From assembly GCF_048565625.1 (NCBI RefSeq), contig NZ_JBLZUR010000002.1:1550001-1614000 (forward strand): a stretch of 64,000 nt of DNA, read 5' to 3'. The stretch comes from JBLZUR01 sp048565625 (GTDB lineage Bacteria; Pseudomonadota; Alphaproteobacteria; Sphingomonadales; Sphingomonadaceae). Below, piece by piece: positions 32,014-40,923 of the stretch. The position numbers and the translations under genes were made by a program. Numbering within the stretch: the first letter of the stretch is position 1; each line of letters opens with the position of its first letter. Below the pieces are notes generated by a model. The model was not told the DNA's origin and searched no databases. It saw nothing but the letters and a program-made list of their open reading frames with translations.

Positions 32014-32850
32014 TTATGGCTTGGGCCCGAGCTTGCGCGCAATCCCATGCAGCTTCTTCGGCACCCAGTCGTCGACGAAATGGTGGTATTTCACCACCAC
32101 GTCGGTCTTGTCGCCTGTGTTCGGGCGGGTCTGGAAGGTCGTGGTCCGCTGCGGTAGGTTCGTCTCGATCGGCAGGGCCGTGTAGTAGTAGGTGGCGATC
32201 GAACGCCGCGAGCGATCGGACGGACAGGTCAGCGGATTGGGCTGTCCGTGATAGCTGTCGAGCGAGGTGTTGAACACGACGGCACGCGCCATGACAGGGG
32301 CGACCTCGACGGCAGCCTTGCGCATCTTCTTGTCCCAGAGCTCCAGATTGCCGCCGAAGCCCTCGTCCCAGTCCTCATTGAGGTAGACCAGGAGGTTCAG
32401 GCGGCGCTCCAGCTGCATGTCGCCATGGACGTTGAAGTCGGCATGGACGCTCAGGTGCCCGCCGGAAAGGGTCTCATGCAGCCCGCCGCCCGCATAGTAC
32501 GGATCGGAGATCAGACCATCGATGCCGGTCATCGCCGACAGGAACTTCAGGAAAGGCTCGCCATTCAGCTCCGCCAGAAGGTTACGGACGATGCCACTTT
32601 CAACCGTATGCGGGTTGAACTGGTACTTGAAACGCTCCTGCGGGCGATCGAAGTAGTGGCGGCCTTCCCTGCTCGGGTATTCCTGGACGACGCGGCGAAG
32701 CACATCGACATCGAGGAAGTCCTCCATGACGATATGAGGAAAAGGCTGAGCCGATTGATACTGCGTCGCCCGCTTTTCCCCCTCGGCCGCGCACTGGTCG
32801 CCATCGAAGTGGAGGTAGCCGCCCGCATTCCTAAGATCGAGGATCGCCAT
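32014..32850 (-). CDS. 2-oxoglutarate/Fe(II) oxygenase (prolyl-hydroxylase-like)
   Basis: 278 residues, with the double-stranded beta-helix fold of 2OG-Fe(II) dioxygenases. Iron ligands H136 and D138 (HLSVHADFN), distal H201 (YHGQPNP) and 2OG-binding arginine around R215/R216 (DRSRRSIATYYYT). The N-terminus includes PFPHIVMEDFLDVDVLR and YPSREGRHYFDR, which resembles the 2OG oxygenases of proline-hydroxylase type. Inserted between gatA and gatB in the minus direction with short gaps (85 and 40 bases), so it may be co-expressed with the amidotransferase. Substrate unknown. Confidence 0.85.
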   Translation of the reverse strand: MAILDLRNAGGYLHFDGDQCAAEGEKRATQYQSAQPFPHIVMEDFLDVDVLRRVVQEYPSREGRHYFDRPQERFKYQFNPHTVESGIVRNLLAELNGEPFLKFLSAMTGIDGLISDPYYAGGGLHETLSGGHLSVHADFNVHGDMQLERRLNLLVYLNEDWDEGFGGNLELWDKKMRKAAVEVAPVMARAVVFNTSLDSYHGQPNPLTCPSDRSRRSIATYYYTALPIETNLPQRTTTFQTRPNTGDKTDVVVKYHHFVDDWVPKKLHGIARKLGPKP

Positions 32851-32935
32851 TTCTCAGCCCCCTTTTCGCGCGGTTACTTACCACGTCTCGCCGCACCCCG
32901 ACGCAGCCACATGCAGGACGCTTACAGGCGAGCTA

Positions 32936-34417
32936 TTACCACCATCTTTCCGCCCGAGCCGTAAAGCCGGCCCGCTCCTCCACAGCCAGAGACGCGTTCA
33001 GCACACCCTGCTCGTCGAAGGGCTTGCCGATGACCTGCAGGCCGAGAGGGAGGCCCTGCTTGTCGAGGCCACCGGGCACCGACATCGCGGGCAGACCCGC
33101 GAGGCTTGATGGCACAGTGAAGACGTCGTTCAGGTACATGGCGATCGGGTCGGCGCTCTTCTCGCCGAGCGCGAACGCAGCGGACGGTGCTGTCGGGGTC
33201 AGCAGAACGTCGCACTTGTCCCATGCCAGCTCGAAGTCGCGAGCGATCAGCGCGCGGACCTTCTGCGCCTTGGTGTAATAGGCATCGTAGAAGCCGGCCG
33301 ACAGAACGTAAGTTCCGATCATGATGCGCCGCTTCACCTCCGCGCCGAAGCCGGCGGCGCGGGTTGCCGCGTACATCTCCTGCAGGTTCGCTCCGTCGGG
33401 CAGCGCACGCTGGCCGTAGCGAACGCCGTCATAGCGCGCGAGGTTCGAGGAGGCTTCGGCAGGCGCGATGATGTAATAGGTCGGGAGCGCGTACTTGGTG
33501 TGCGGCAGGGAGACGTCGACCACCTCCGCCCCCGCGTCCTTCACCATCTCGATCCCGCGCTGCCACAGCGCCTCGATCTCCGGCGGCATGCCGTCGACGC
33601 GATACTCCTTGGGGATGCCGACGCGCTTGCCCGTCAGGTCGCCGGAAAGCGCCGCCTCCCAATTTGGAACGGCCATGTCGAGCGAGGTCGCATCCTTCGG
33701 GTCGAAGCCGCTCATCGCCTCAAGCATGATCGCGCAGTCCCGCACGTCCCGCGCCATCGGCCCGGCTTGATCGAGCGAGGAGGCGAAGGCGACCACGCCC
33801 CAGCGTGAGCAACGACCATAGGTTGGCTTGATCCCGGAGATGCCCGTGAAGGCAGCCGGCTGACGGATCGACCCGCCGGTGTCGGTTCCCGTGGCGCCTG
33901 GTACGAGCCGTGCGGCGACAGCAGCGGAGGATCCGCCCGAGGACCCGCCGGGTGAAAGCGCGGCGTTGCCGCCATCCTTCCGCTTCCAAGGGGAGATCAC
34001 ATTGCCGAACGCGCTCGTCTCGTTGGACGAACCCATGGCGAACTGGTCCATGTTCAGCTTGCCGAGCATTCCCGCACCTGCCGCGAACAGTTTGGCGGTG
34101 ACGGTGGATTCGTATGTCGGCGTGAACCCCTCGAGAATGTGGCTGGCCGCCGTCGTCTGCACACCCGCAGTACAGAACAAGTCCTTGATCCCGAGGGGGA
34201 CCCCGGCAAGCGGCAGAAAATCGCCCGACGCGCGTGCGCGATCGGCATTCTCGGCGGCGGCGATCGCGTGATCGGGCGTCTCGACCAGAAACGCGTTCAG
34301 CGACTTGCCCGCCGCAACTGCGCCATTGAAAGCGTCGGCGACTTCACGCGCGGAGAAATCGCCTGCGAGAAAGCCGTCGCGGATCGCGGCAATGGTGAGG
34401 TCGGTCAGAACGGTCAC
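32936..34417 (-). CDS. gatA: Asp-tRNA(Asn)/Glu-tRNA(Gln) amidotransferase subunit A
   Basis: 493 residues. Amidase-signature enzyme that releases ammonia from glutamine for GatB. It shows IKDLFCTAGVQTTAASHIL with its catalytic lysine, and GGSSGGSSAAVAARL with the catalytic serines (Ser-cis-Ser-Lys triad). Ends with the typical GLPLGLQVIGKPFDEQ. Overlaps gatC by four bases (ATGA), which couples their translation. Confidence 0.96.
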   Translation of the reverse strand: MTVLTDLTIAAIRDGFLAGDFSAREVADAFNGAVAAGKSLNAFLVETPDHAIAAAENADRARASGDFLPLAGVPLGIKDLFCTAGVQTTAASHILEGFTPTYESTVTAKLFAAGAGMLGKLNMDQFAMGSSNETSAFGNVISPWKRKDGGNAALSPGGSSGGSSAAVAARLVPGATGTDTGGSIRQPAAFTGISGIKPTYGRCSRWGVVAFASSLDQAGPMARDVRDCAIMLEAMSGFDPKDATSLDMAVPNWEAALSGDLTGKRVGIPKEYRVDGMPPEIEALWQRGIEMVKDAGAEVVDVSLPHTKYALPTYYIIAPAEASSNLARYDGVRYGQRALPDGANLQEMYAATRAAGFGAEVKRRIMIGTYVLSAGFYDAYYTKAQKVRALIARDFELAWDKCDVLLTPTAPSAAFALGEKSADPIAMYLNDVFTVPSSLAGLPAMSVPGGLDKQGLPLGLQVIGKPFDEQGVLNASLAVEERAGFTARAERWW

Positions 34418-34701
34418 TCGATCACCTTCGGTACTGCGAAGAAGCCATGCTCCCCCTCCGGCGCGTTCTTCAGCACGTCATCGCGGATGCCACCGTCGGT
34501 GACAACGTCATCGCGCAGGCGCAGCGTGTTGGGGATTACCGCCGCCAGGGGCTCCACCCCATCGGTGTTCACCTCGCCCAGCTGCTCGACAAAGCCGAGG
34601 ATGTTGTTGAGGTCGGGCACCAAAGCCTCGATCTCCGCATCGCTCAACGCGATCCGGGCGAGGCTGGCGATCTTGCGGACGGCAGCGTTATCGACGGACA
34701 T
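34414..34701 (-). CDS. gatC: Asp-tRNA(Asn)/Glu-tRNA(Gln) amidotransferase subunit C
   Basis: 95 residues from ATG 34701 (MSVDNAAVRKIASLARIALS); a frame open 21 codons further upstream is not needed. Small subunit that stabilises GatA on GatB. Typical features are the N-terminal helix VRKIASLARI, FVEQLGEVNTDGVEPL and the C-terminal NAPEGEHGFFAVPKVIE. First gene of the gatC-gatA unit. Divergent from the DUF3089 gene. Confidence 0.95.
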   Translation of the reverse strand: MSVDNAAVRKIASLARIALSDAEIEALVPDLNNILGFVEQLGEVNTDGVEPLAAVIPNTLRLRDDVVTDGGIRDDVLKNAPEGEHGFFAVPKVIE

Positions 34702-34782
34702 AGCCGTGCCGCTACCAGCCACCCCCCTTGCCATCAAGCGCGGAACACTTTCGGCGATCGTCATGCGCGGCTAACAGGCGCC

Positions 34783-35892
34783 ATGCTCGCGCGCCGCTTC
34801 CTGTACATCATCGCCGGTCTGGTCTTCCTGGTGCTCGTATCCGCGATCGTCTGGAGCATGTTCCAGGATCGTATCATCCGATACGCCATGATCCCGAGTG
34901 TGCCGTTCGAGGCAAGCGCGGCGGGCCCAGCCCCTGATTACACGCAGGACGCAGCATGGCTGGCCCGTCCAGGGCTCCGCGACAACCCCGCGCTTGTGAC
35001 GCCGGCGAGTTTCACCGCGAACCCGAATGCGACGGCTGCGGTCTTCTACGTCACGCCCACCACCTACCTTCGCGGCGACCGCTGGAACGCGCCGCTCGAT
35101 GATGGCGAGGCGCGCAAGTACCTTACCCTCTTCGCGCGTGGGCAGGCGAGTGCGTTCAACAGCGTCGGCCAGATCTGGGCGCCGCGCTACCGGCAGGCGA
35201 GCTTCGGCGTCTTCCTGACCGACGAGGCCAATGCGCGACGCGCGCTCGACTTCGCCTATGCCGATATCCTGCGTGCTTGGGAGACGTTCCTCGCCGCTCA
35301 GCCGGCCGACCGCCCGATCATTCTCGCCGGCCACAGTCAGGGAACAGTCCACCTGCTCCGGCTGATGAAGGAACGTGTCGCTGGGCAAGCGATCGCCCGG
35401 CGCATCGCCGCCGCGTACCTGGTGGGCTGGCCAATTTCGCTGACCGCTGACATCCCTGCTCTCGGGCTGCCCGCCTGCGCGCGGGCCGACCAGGCTAACT
35501 GCATCCTGTCCTGGCAGAGCTTCGCCGAACCGGCCGACGCCCACCAGATCGTCCAAATCTACGAAAGTCACAAAGGTGCAACGGGTAAACCGCTGAAGGG
35601 TACGGCGATGCTCTGCGTGAACCCGCTGACGGGCGTGCCGGGTACAAGTGCCCCTGCCTCAGCCAATCTCGGCGCGATTGTGCCGGAACGCGACCTTAGC
35701 GGCAGTCGTCTGGTGCCTGGCAAGGTCGGGGCGCGGTGCGATGCCTCGGGTTTCCTGCTGATCGGGGAACCACCGGAGGGCTATGACGGCTATGTCATGC
35801 CGGGCAACAACTACCACGTCTACGACTACAGCCTGTTCTGGGCGAATATTCGCCGGGATGCGGAACGACGCCTGGCGGCGTTCGTGCGGTGA
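34783..35892 (+). CDS. DUF3089-domain, alpha/beta-hydrolase-like protein
   Basis: 369 residues. N-terminal membrane helix (FLYIIAGLVFLVLVSAIVWSM), then a DUF3089 domain with the serine nucleophile elbow GHSQG (S185), FYVTPTTYLRGDRWNAP and the end NYHVYDYSLFWANIR. Probably an inner-membrane-anchored or secreted esterase; substrate unknown. Starts 81 bases from the divergent gatC. Its stop overlaps the GTG start of ruvX by four bases, so the two are co-translated. Confidence 0.85.
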   Translation: MLARRFLYIIAGLVFLVLVSAIVWSMFQDRIIRYAMIPSVPFEASAAGPAPDYTQDAAWLARPGLRDNPALVTPASFTANPNATAAVFYVTPTTYLRGDRWNAPLDDGEARKYLTLFARGQASAFNSVGQIWAPRYRQASFGVFLTDEANARRALDFAYADILRAWETFLAAQPADRPIILAGHSQGTVHLLRLMKERVAGQAIARRIAAAYLVGWPISLTADIPALGLPACARADQANCILSWQSFAEPADAHQIVQIYESHKGATGKPLKGTAMLCVNPLTGVPGTSAPASANLGAIVPERDLSGSRLVPGKVGARCDASGFLLIGEPPEGYDGYVMPGNNYHVYDYSLFWANIRRDAERRLAAFVR

Positions 35893-36347
35893 TCACCAGC
35901 GCAACCACCGAGTTTCTCGCTGCTCTCCCGACGGGCGGGCGCCTGGCTGGCCTCGACGTCGGCACGCGCACGATCGGTATCGCTTTCTGCGACGCAGGCT
36001 GGACTATTGCCAGCCCGGCCGAGCTTATCGAGCGGGTGAAGTTCAAGGTCGACTTCGCCCGCCTGCGGGAGATCGCCGCCAAACAGTCGATCAAGGGTTT
36101 TGTCATTGGGCTGCCGCTGAACCTGGACGGCACAGATTCACCGCGCACTCAGGCCATCCGGGCGTTCGCGCGCAACCTGTACCCCCTGGCGCTCCCCATC
36201 CTCCTCTGGGACGAGCGCTGGTCGACCGCCGCCGTGACCCGCACCCTTCTCGATGCGGACGCCAGCCGTGCGCGTCGCGCCGAACTCGTCGACAAGATGG
36301 CTGCGGCGTACATCCTCCAGGGCGCGATCGACGCGCTAACCCGGTGA
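35889..36347 (+). CDS. ruvX: Holliday-junction resolvase-like YqgF/RuvX
   Basis: 152 residues from GTG 35889. RNase H-like fold; GLDVGTRTIGIAFCD at the N-terminus with its catalytic aspartate, VIGLPLNLDGTDSPRTQAIRAF in the middle, and LWDERWSTAAVTR...DKMAAAYILQGAID at the C-terminus. Family members act in pre-16S rRNA processing and possibly recombination. Overlaps the DUF3089 gene (GTGA), with pyrB following 47 bases later. Confidence 0.93.
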   Translation: MITSATTEFLAALPTGGRLAGLDVGTRTIGIAFCDAGWTIASPAELIERVKFKVDFARLREIAAKQSIKGFVIGLPLNLDGTDSPRTQAIRAFARNLYPLALPILLWDERWSTAAVTRTLLDADASRARRAELVDKMAAAYILQGAIDALTR

Positions 36348-36394
36348 CGCTCAGACTTGAGTGGCCGTCACCGCCTCGCTACAGCCGGGCTTTG

Positions 36395-37378
36395 ATGAAC
36401 GCCTCCGCGCACAGCCACTGGCCCTACGGCGTCCACCCCTTCCCGCATCGTCATCTCACCGGAATCGCCGGGCTGAAGGCACATGAGATCACCTTCCTCC
36501 TCGACGAGGCGGAGCATTGGGTGGCGATCAATCGCGCGCAGACCAAGCATGACAATCGTCTTGCCAGCCTGACGCAGATCAACGCGTTCTTCGAGAACTC
36601 GACCCGTACCCTCCTGTCATTCGAGATCGCCGGCAAGCGGCTCGGCGCGGATGTGGTCAACATGATGGTCGCGCAGTCGAGCGTGAAGAAGGGCGAGACG
36701 CTGATCGATACCGCCGTGACTCTCAATGCGATGCGGGCGGACGTGATCGTAATCCGCCATGATGCTTCGGGGGCGGTGGGACTGATCGCCGACAAGGTTG
36801 ACTGCCCAGTCCTCAACGCGGGCGACGGCCGCCACGAACATCCGACCCAGGCACTCCTCGACGCTCTGACGATCCGCCGCCGCAAGGGCGGGATCGCCGG
36901 GTTGAAGGTCGCCATCTGCGGCGATGTGCTACACAGCCGGGTCGCACGCTCCAACATCATATGCCTCGGCACGCTGGGAGCCGAGGTGCGCGTCGTCGCG
37001 CCGCCGACGCTCGTACCGCCGGCGATCGACCGGATGGGAGTAGCCTGCTTCACCGACCTCGACGCCGGGCTGGAGGGCGCGGACGTGGTGATGATGCTGC
37101 GGCTGCAGCGGGAGCGGATGGCCGGGGGCTTCGTGCCTTCGGAGCGCGAGTACCACGCCTTTTGGGGCCTCACGCATGAACGGCTTGCCCGCGCGCAGCC
37201 CGACGCGCTGGTGATGCACCCGGGTCCGATGAATCGCGGCGTGGAGATCACCTCAGCCGTCGCCGACGACATCGACCGCTCTGCGATTACGGAGCAGGTG
37301 GAGGTGGGCGTGGCGGTTCGCATGGCCTGCCTGGACGTGCTGACGCGAGCCAGGCGGGGTGTCGAGGGTTGGGCGTGA
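36395..37378 (+). CDS. pyrB: Aspartate carbamoyltransferase catalytic subunit
   Basis: 327 residues from ATG 36395; the open frame continues far upstream through ruvX but the family N-terminus fixes this start. Makes carbamoyl-aspartate in pyrimidine synthesis. Carbamoyl-phosphate-binding motif STRTLLSFEIAGKRLGA, HPTQALLDALT and HPGPMNRGVEI are intact. Adjacent to a degenerate pyrC, the pyrBC' arrangement known from Pseudomonas. The stop overlaps the pyrC' GTG start. Confidence 0.96.
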   Translation: MNASAHSHWPYGVHPFPHRHLTGIAGLKAHEITFLLDEAEHWVAINRAQTKHDNRLASLTQINAFFENSTRTLLSFEIAGKRLGADVVNMMVAQSSVKKGETLIDTAVTLNAMRADVIVIRHDASGAVGLIADKVDCPVLNAGDGRHEHPTQALLDALTIRRRKGGIAGLKVAICGDVLHSRVARSNIICLGTLGAEVRVVAPPTLVPPAIDRMGVACFTDLDAGLEGADVVMMLRLQRERMAGGFVPSEREYHAFWGLTHERLARAQPDALVMHPGPMNRGVEITSAVADDIDRSAITEQVEVGVAVRMACLDVLTRARRGVEGWA

Positions 37379-38592
37379 CCTCGCTCGCGATCACGGGTGG
37401 TCGTCTCATCCTGGGCGATCGAGTCGAGTCCGCCTCGCTCCTGATCGAGGATGGCCGGATCGCGCGCATCGGGGGCGAAGTGCCGACCGGTGTCCGCATT
37501 ATCGACGCGCGCGGAAAGCATGTCGCGCCTGGGATCGTCGATCTCGGCGTGTTCGCGATCGACCTTCCCGCCTTCACTGCGGGAGGCATCACCCGCGCCG
37601 CACTGATGCCGGATCAGTCGAGGCCTCTGGATGATGTCGGTCTGGTCCAGCGTGCGGCCGCGGCCGGAAAGCCGGCGGTGTGGATACACCCCATGGCGGC
37701 CGCGACCCGCAATCTTGAAGGGGCCGAGCTTGCCGAGGTCGCGTTGATGCAGCGGGGTGGAGCCTGCGCTATTGCCACCGGGCGCAGGCGGATTGCGGAC
37801 TCAGGTGTGATGTACCGCCTCCTCGCCTATGCGGCCGCGTTCGACATGCTGGTGGTCAGCCATGCGGAGGACGAGGGTCTGACCGCCAATGCGGTCGCCA
37901 CCGACGGCGAGACTGCGACCCGGTTGGGACTTGCTTCCGCACCGGCCTCTGCCGAGGCGATCGCCATCGGCCGTGACATCGCGCTGGCGGAGGAGACCGG
38001 CGCCCGTCTTCATTTTCGCCAGGTCACCACCGCCGCCGGCTTCCGCCTGATCCGTGCCGCGAAGAAGCGTGACGTACGCGTCACCTGCGGCGTCACCCCC
38101 GCCCATCTCCTCCTCAGCGAAACGGCGATCGGGCCGTTCAAGACCTTCGCCCGGCTCTCGCCACCACTCCGATCCGAGGACGACCGCAAGGCGACGCTTG
38201 ATGCCGTGGCCGATGGCACCATCGACGTGATCTGCTCGGGACACGACCCGCGTGGGCCGGAGGCGAAGCGCCTGCCCTATGCAGACGCCGAGCCCGGCAT
38301 GTCGGGTGCCGAAACGCTTGCCGCATTGGCGTTGACCTTGGTGCGCGACGGACTTGTGGACCTGCCCCGCCTCTTCACGCTTTTGTCGGCGAATCCTGCG
38401 CGTCTGCTCGGCCTTCCTGGAGGCACGATCGCCGAGGGGGCGGAGGCGGACCTGATCCTGCTCGACCCGGATGCCCCGTGGATCATCGACGGGGAGACGT
38501 TCGTATCCACCGCGGGCAATACACCCTTCGACGCTCTTCCCGTGCAGGGACGCGTGCTGACCACCATCAAGGGCGGACAGCCGCTCGGCTGA
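37375..38592 (+). CDS. pyrC: Inactive dihydroorotase homologue (PyrC')
   Basis: 405 residues from GTG 37375, overlapping pyrB by GTGA. Amidohydrolase fold, but the metal site is lost. The expected D-L-H-V-H is DLGVF (residues 56-60), so both histidines are missing. The later HxxH-V-S-T equivalent reads HFRQVTT, again losing a histidine. The TDHAPH equivalent reads SGHDPR, losing the aspartate. The HAED histidine is kept (VVSHAEDEG). In Pseudomonas such a PyrC' is a structural partner required by PyrB, and a real dihydroorotase is encoded elsewhere; the same is inferred here. Confidence 0.9.
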   Translation: MTSLAITGGRLILGDRVESASLLIEDGRIARIGGEVPTGVRIIDARGKHVAPGIVDLGVFAIDLPAFTAGGITRAALMPDQSRPLDDVGLVQRAAAAGKPAVWIHPMAAATRNLEGAELAEVALMQRGGACAIATGRRRIADSGVMYRLLAYAAAFDMLVVSHAEDEGLTANAVATDGETATRLGLASAPASAEAIAIGRDIALAEETGARLHFRQVTTAAGFRLIRAAKKRDVRVTCGVTPAHLLLSETAIGPFKTFARLSPPLRSEDDRKATLDAVADGTIDVICSGHDPRGPEAKRLPYADAEPGMSGAETLAALALTLVRDGLVDLPRLFTLLSANPARLLGLPGGTIAEGAEADLILLDPDAPWIIDGETFVSTAGNTPFDALPVQGRVLTTIKGGQPLG

Positions 38593-38603
38593 AGGTTACT
38601 CGG

Positions 38604-39461
38604 ATGCGCCGCGCTCTTCTGACCCTCGCCTTCATCGTACCCCTCCCCGCCTCCGCCGACGTTGCTGCTGGAGTGCAGGCGTGGAAAACGGGCGACTTCG
38701 AGCGGGCGGTGAAGGAGTGGACCGCTCCAGCCGAGGCAGGTGATCCTGAGGCGCAGGTGCGGCTGGCCGACGCCTATCTTGCGGGCCGCGGTGTCTCCGC
38801 AGATCCGGTCAAGGCGCGCGCCTTGCTGGAGAAAGCGGCAACCAAGAACCAGCCGCTCGCTCAAGTTAATCTGGGCCTGCTCCTCTTTCGTGAGGGCGAT
38901 GCGGCCCGCGCCTTTCCGCTCTTGGAGAAGGCGGCGGCGCGGAAGGAGCCAAGGGCGCAGTATTTGCTCGGCACCGCGCTCTTCAACGGCGACCGCATCA
39001 AGCAGGATCGTGTCCGGGGGCAGCAGATGATGGCGCTCGCCGCCGCCTCCGGCCTGCCGCAGGCGAAGACCAGCCTTGCGCGTATGAACACGATCCTTGC
39101 CGCCAAGACGCACGCCACGGCGCAAAAGCGCGCCGTGCCTGCGCTCCTGAGCCCTGGCCCGGCACAGCCGTCTACGTCAGCGGTGTCCGTGTCGGCAGCG
39201 CGTGAGGTCGCACCGCTTGCTCCACAAGCTAAGGCGGGTTGGCGTGTGCAGCTTGGTGCCTTCGGCTCACAGGCTGCCGCCGCCGCGCATTGGGCGCGTC
39301 TCTCGGCCCAACCGTCGCTGATGGCGGCGACACCAATCTACACGCCTGCGCGCAGCCTCTACCGTCTTCAGGCGGGACCATTTGGAACCGCAAGGGAGGC
39401 GATTTCCGTTTGCACCGCCCTACGCCGGCTCAGACAGGACTGCCTGCCGATCCGGCCCTGA
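38604..39461 (+). CDS. Sel1-repeat and SPOR-domain periplasmic protein
   Basis: 285 residues. Signal peptide (RRALLTLAFIVPLPASADVAA), Sel1/TPR-like repeats (EWTAPAEAGDPEAQVRLADAYLAGRG and KARALLEKAATKNQPLAQ are typical), then a linker and a C-terminal SPOR domain (WRVQLGAFGSQAAAAAHWARL...YRLQAGPFGTAREA). SPOR domains bind denuded glycan strands at the septum, so a role in cell division or envelope maintenance is likely. Twelve bases after pyrC'; probably co-transcribed although unrelated in function. Confidence 0.85.
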   Translation: MRRALLTLAFIVPLPASADVAAGVQAWKTGDFERAVKEWTAPAEAGDPEAQVRLADAYLAGRGVSADPVKARALLEKAATKNQPLAQVNLGLLLFREGDAARAFPLLEKAAARKEPRAQYLLGTALFNGDRIKQDRVRGQQMMALAAASGLPQAKTSLARMNTILAAKTHATAQKRAVPALLSPGPAQPSTSAVSVSAAREVAPLAPQAKAGWRVQLGAFGSQAAAAAHWARLSAQPSLMAATPIYTPARSLYRLQAGPFGTAREAISVCTALRRLRQDCLPIRP

Positions 39462-39464
39462 GCC

Positions 39465-40922
39465 TCAACTGCGGTACGTGACCTTCTTCACCGCGGCGAC
39501 GACGCTGTCCGCATGGACCAGCGCGGCTTTTTCAAGGTTAGCAGCATAAGGAAGCGGCACGTCCTCGTTGGTGACGCGCAGCACGGGGGCGTCGAGATCA
39601 TCGAAACCCTTCTCCATCGCCACCGCCATGATCTCCGAAGAAATCGAGCAGGTCGGCCAGCCCTCTTCGACAACGACCATGCGGTTGGTCTTCTTCAGAC
39701 TCTCCAGCACCGTCGCGGTGTCAAGCGGGCGGAGGGTGCGGAGATCGATAACCTCGGCCTCGATGCCTTGCTCCGCCAGCTTGTTCGCGGCATCGAGGCT
39801 AACGCCGACGCCGATCGAGTAGCTGACGAGGGTCACGTCCTTGCCTGGGCGCACCACTCTGGCCTTGCCGATCGGCAGGACGTAGTCGTCCTTGCACGGC
39901 ACCTCAAAAGACTGGCCGTAGAGCAGCTCGTTTTCGAGGAACACGACAGGATCGTCGGTGCGGATCGCGGCTTTTAGCAGGCCCTTCGCATCGGCCGCCG
40001 AATAGGGCGCGATGACGATCAGGCCGGGAACGCTGGCGTACCAGGGGCCGTAGTTCTGGCTGTGCTGCGCACCGACGCGGGCCGCCGCGCCGTTCGGGCC
40101 ACGGAACACCACCGGACAGCGCATCTGGCCGCCGGACATGTAGTTGGTCTTGGCGGCCGAGTTGATGATGTGATCGATCGCCTGCATGGCGAAGTTAAAC
40201 GTCATGAACTCGACGATCGGCTTGAGGCCACCCATCGCCGCGCCCGTACCGATGCCGGCAAAGCCATATTCGGTAATCGGCGTGTCGATGACGCGCTTCT
40301 CGCCGAATTCGTCGAGCAAACCTTGGGTCACCTTGTACGCGCCTTGATACTGAGCGACCTCCTCGCCCATCACGAAGACGCGGTCGTCGGCCCGCATCTC
40401 CTCGGCCATGGCGTCGCGCAGCGCTTCGCGGACGGTCATCTTGGTCGTCTCGCCCGCGTCCTCCTCAGGCACTTCGGTCGCCGCAACCGAGGCTACGAGA
40501 TCGCGCGCGCCGGTCTCCATCTGGTGCGGCGTGTCGCCACCCTCGGGAATTGGTGGCTGCCCTTCGTCCTTGCCCGGCTTCGGCTTCGCATTGGCGGCGT
40601 CGCCTGCGGTTTCATCCACCTTCGGCTTGGCATCAGACTGCTCGGCAGGCTTCGTCTGCTTGGCAGCACCAGGGTCCTCGCCCTCGGCGGCGATCATCGC
40701 GATCACCGCGCCGACCTTAACGCCTTCGCTGCCCTCCGGCACGACGATCTGGGCGATCGTGCCCTCATCGACTGCCTCGAACTCCATCGTCGCCTTGTCG
40801 GTCTCGATCTCGGCAAGGACGTCGCCCGATTTGACCACGTCGCCTTCCTTCACCAGCCACTTGGCGAGCGTGCCCTCCTCCATCGTCGGGGAGAGTGCGG
40901 GCATCTTCAGTTCAACGGCCAT
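39465..40922 (-). CDS. pdhB: Pyruvate dehydrogenase E1 subunit beta with N-terminal lipoyl domain
   Basis: 485 residues. N-terminal biotin/lipoyl domain (residues 1-80) with the lipoyl-lysine motif EIETDKATMEFE, a proline-rich linker rich in Ala/Lys/Glu, then the transketolase-like E1 beta domain (MTVREALRDAMAEEMRAD, DTPITEYGFAGIGTGAAM, RGPNGAAARVGAQHSQ). With PdhA it decarboxylates pyruvate with thiamine diphosphate and passes the acetyl group to lipoamide. The lipoyl fusion on E1 beta is characteristic of alphaproteobacteria. Starts two bases after pdhA's stop. Confidence 0.96.
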   Translation of the reverse strand: MAVELKMPALSPTMEEGTLAKWLVKEGDVVKSGDVLAEIETDKATMEFEAVDEGTIAQIVVPEGSEGVKVGAVIAMIAAEGEDPGAAKQTKPAEQSDAKPKVDETAGDAANAKPKPGKDEGQPPIPEGGDTPHQMETGARDLVASVAATEVPEEDAGETTKMTVREALRDAMAEEMRADDRVFVMGEEVAQYQGAYKVTQGLLDEFGEKRVIDTPITEYGFAGIGTGAAMGGLKPIVEFMTFNFAMQAIDHIINSAAKTNYMSGGQMRCPVVFRGPNGAAARVGAQHSQNYGPWYASVPGLIVIAPYSAADAKGLLKAAIRTDDPVVFLENELLYGQSFEVPCKDDYVLPIGKARVVRPGKDVTLVSYSIGVGVSLDAANKLAEQGIEAEVIDLRTLRPLDTATVLESLKKTNRMVVVEEGWPTCSISSEIMAVAMEKGFDDLDAPVLRVTNEDVPLPYAANLEKAALVHADSVVAAVKKVTYRS

Positions 40923-40923
40923 C

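Noticed and set aside
36347..36394. pyrB beginning further upstream inside ruvX
   Set aside because: The frame is open far upstream, but the translated part has no similarity to aspartate carbamoyltransferases; ATG 36395 fits the family.
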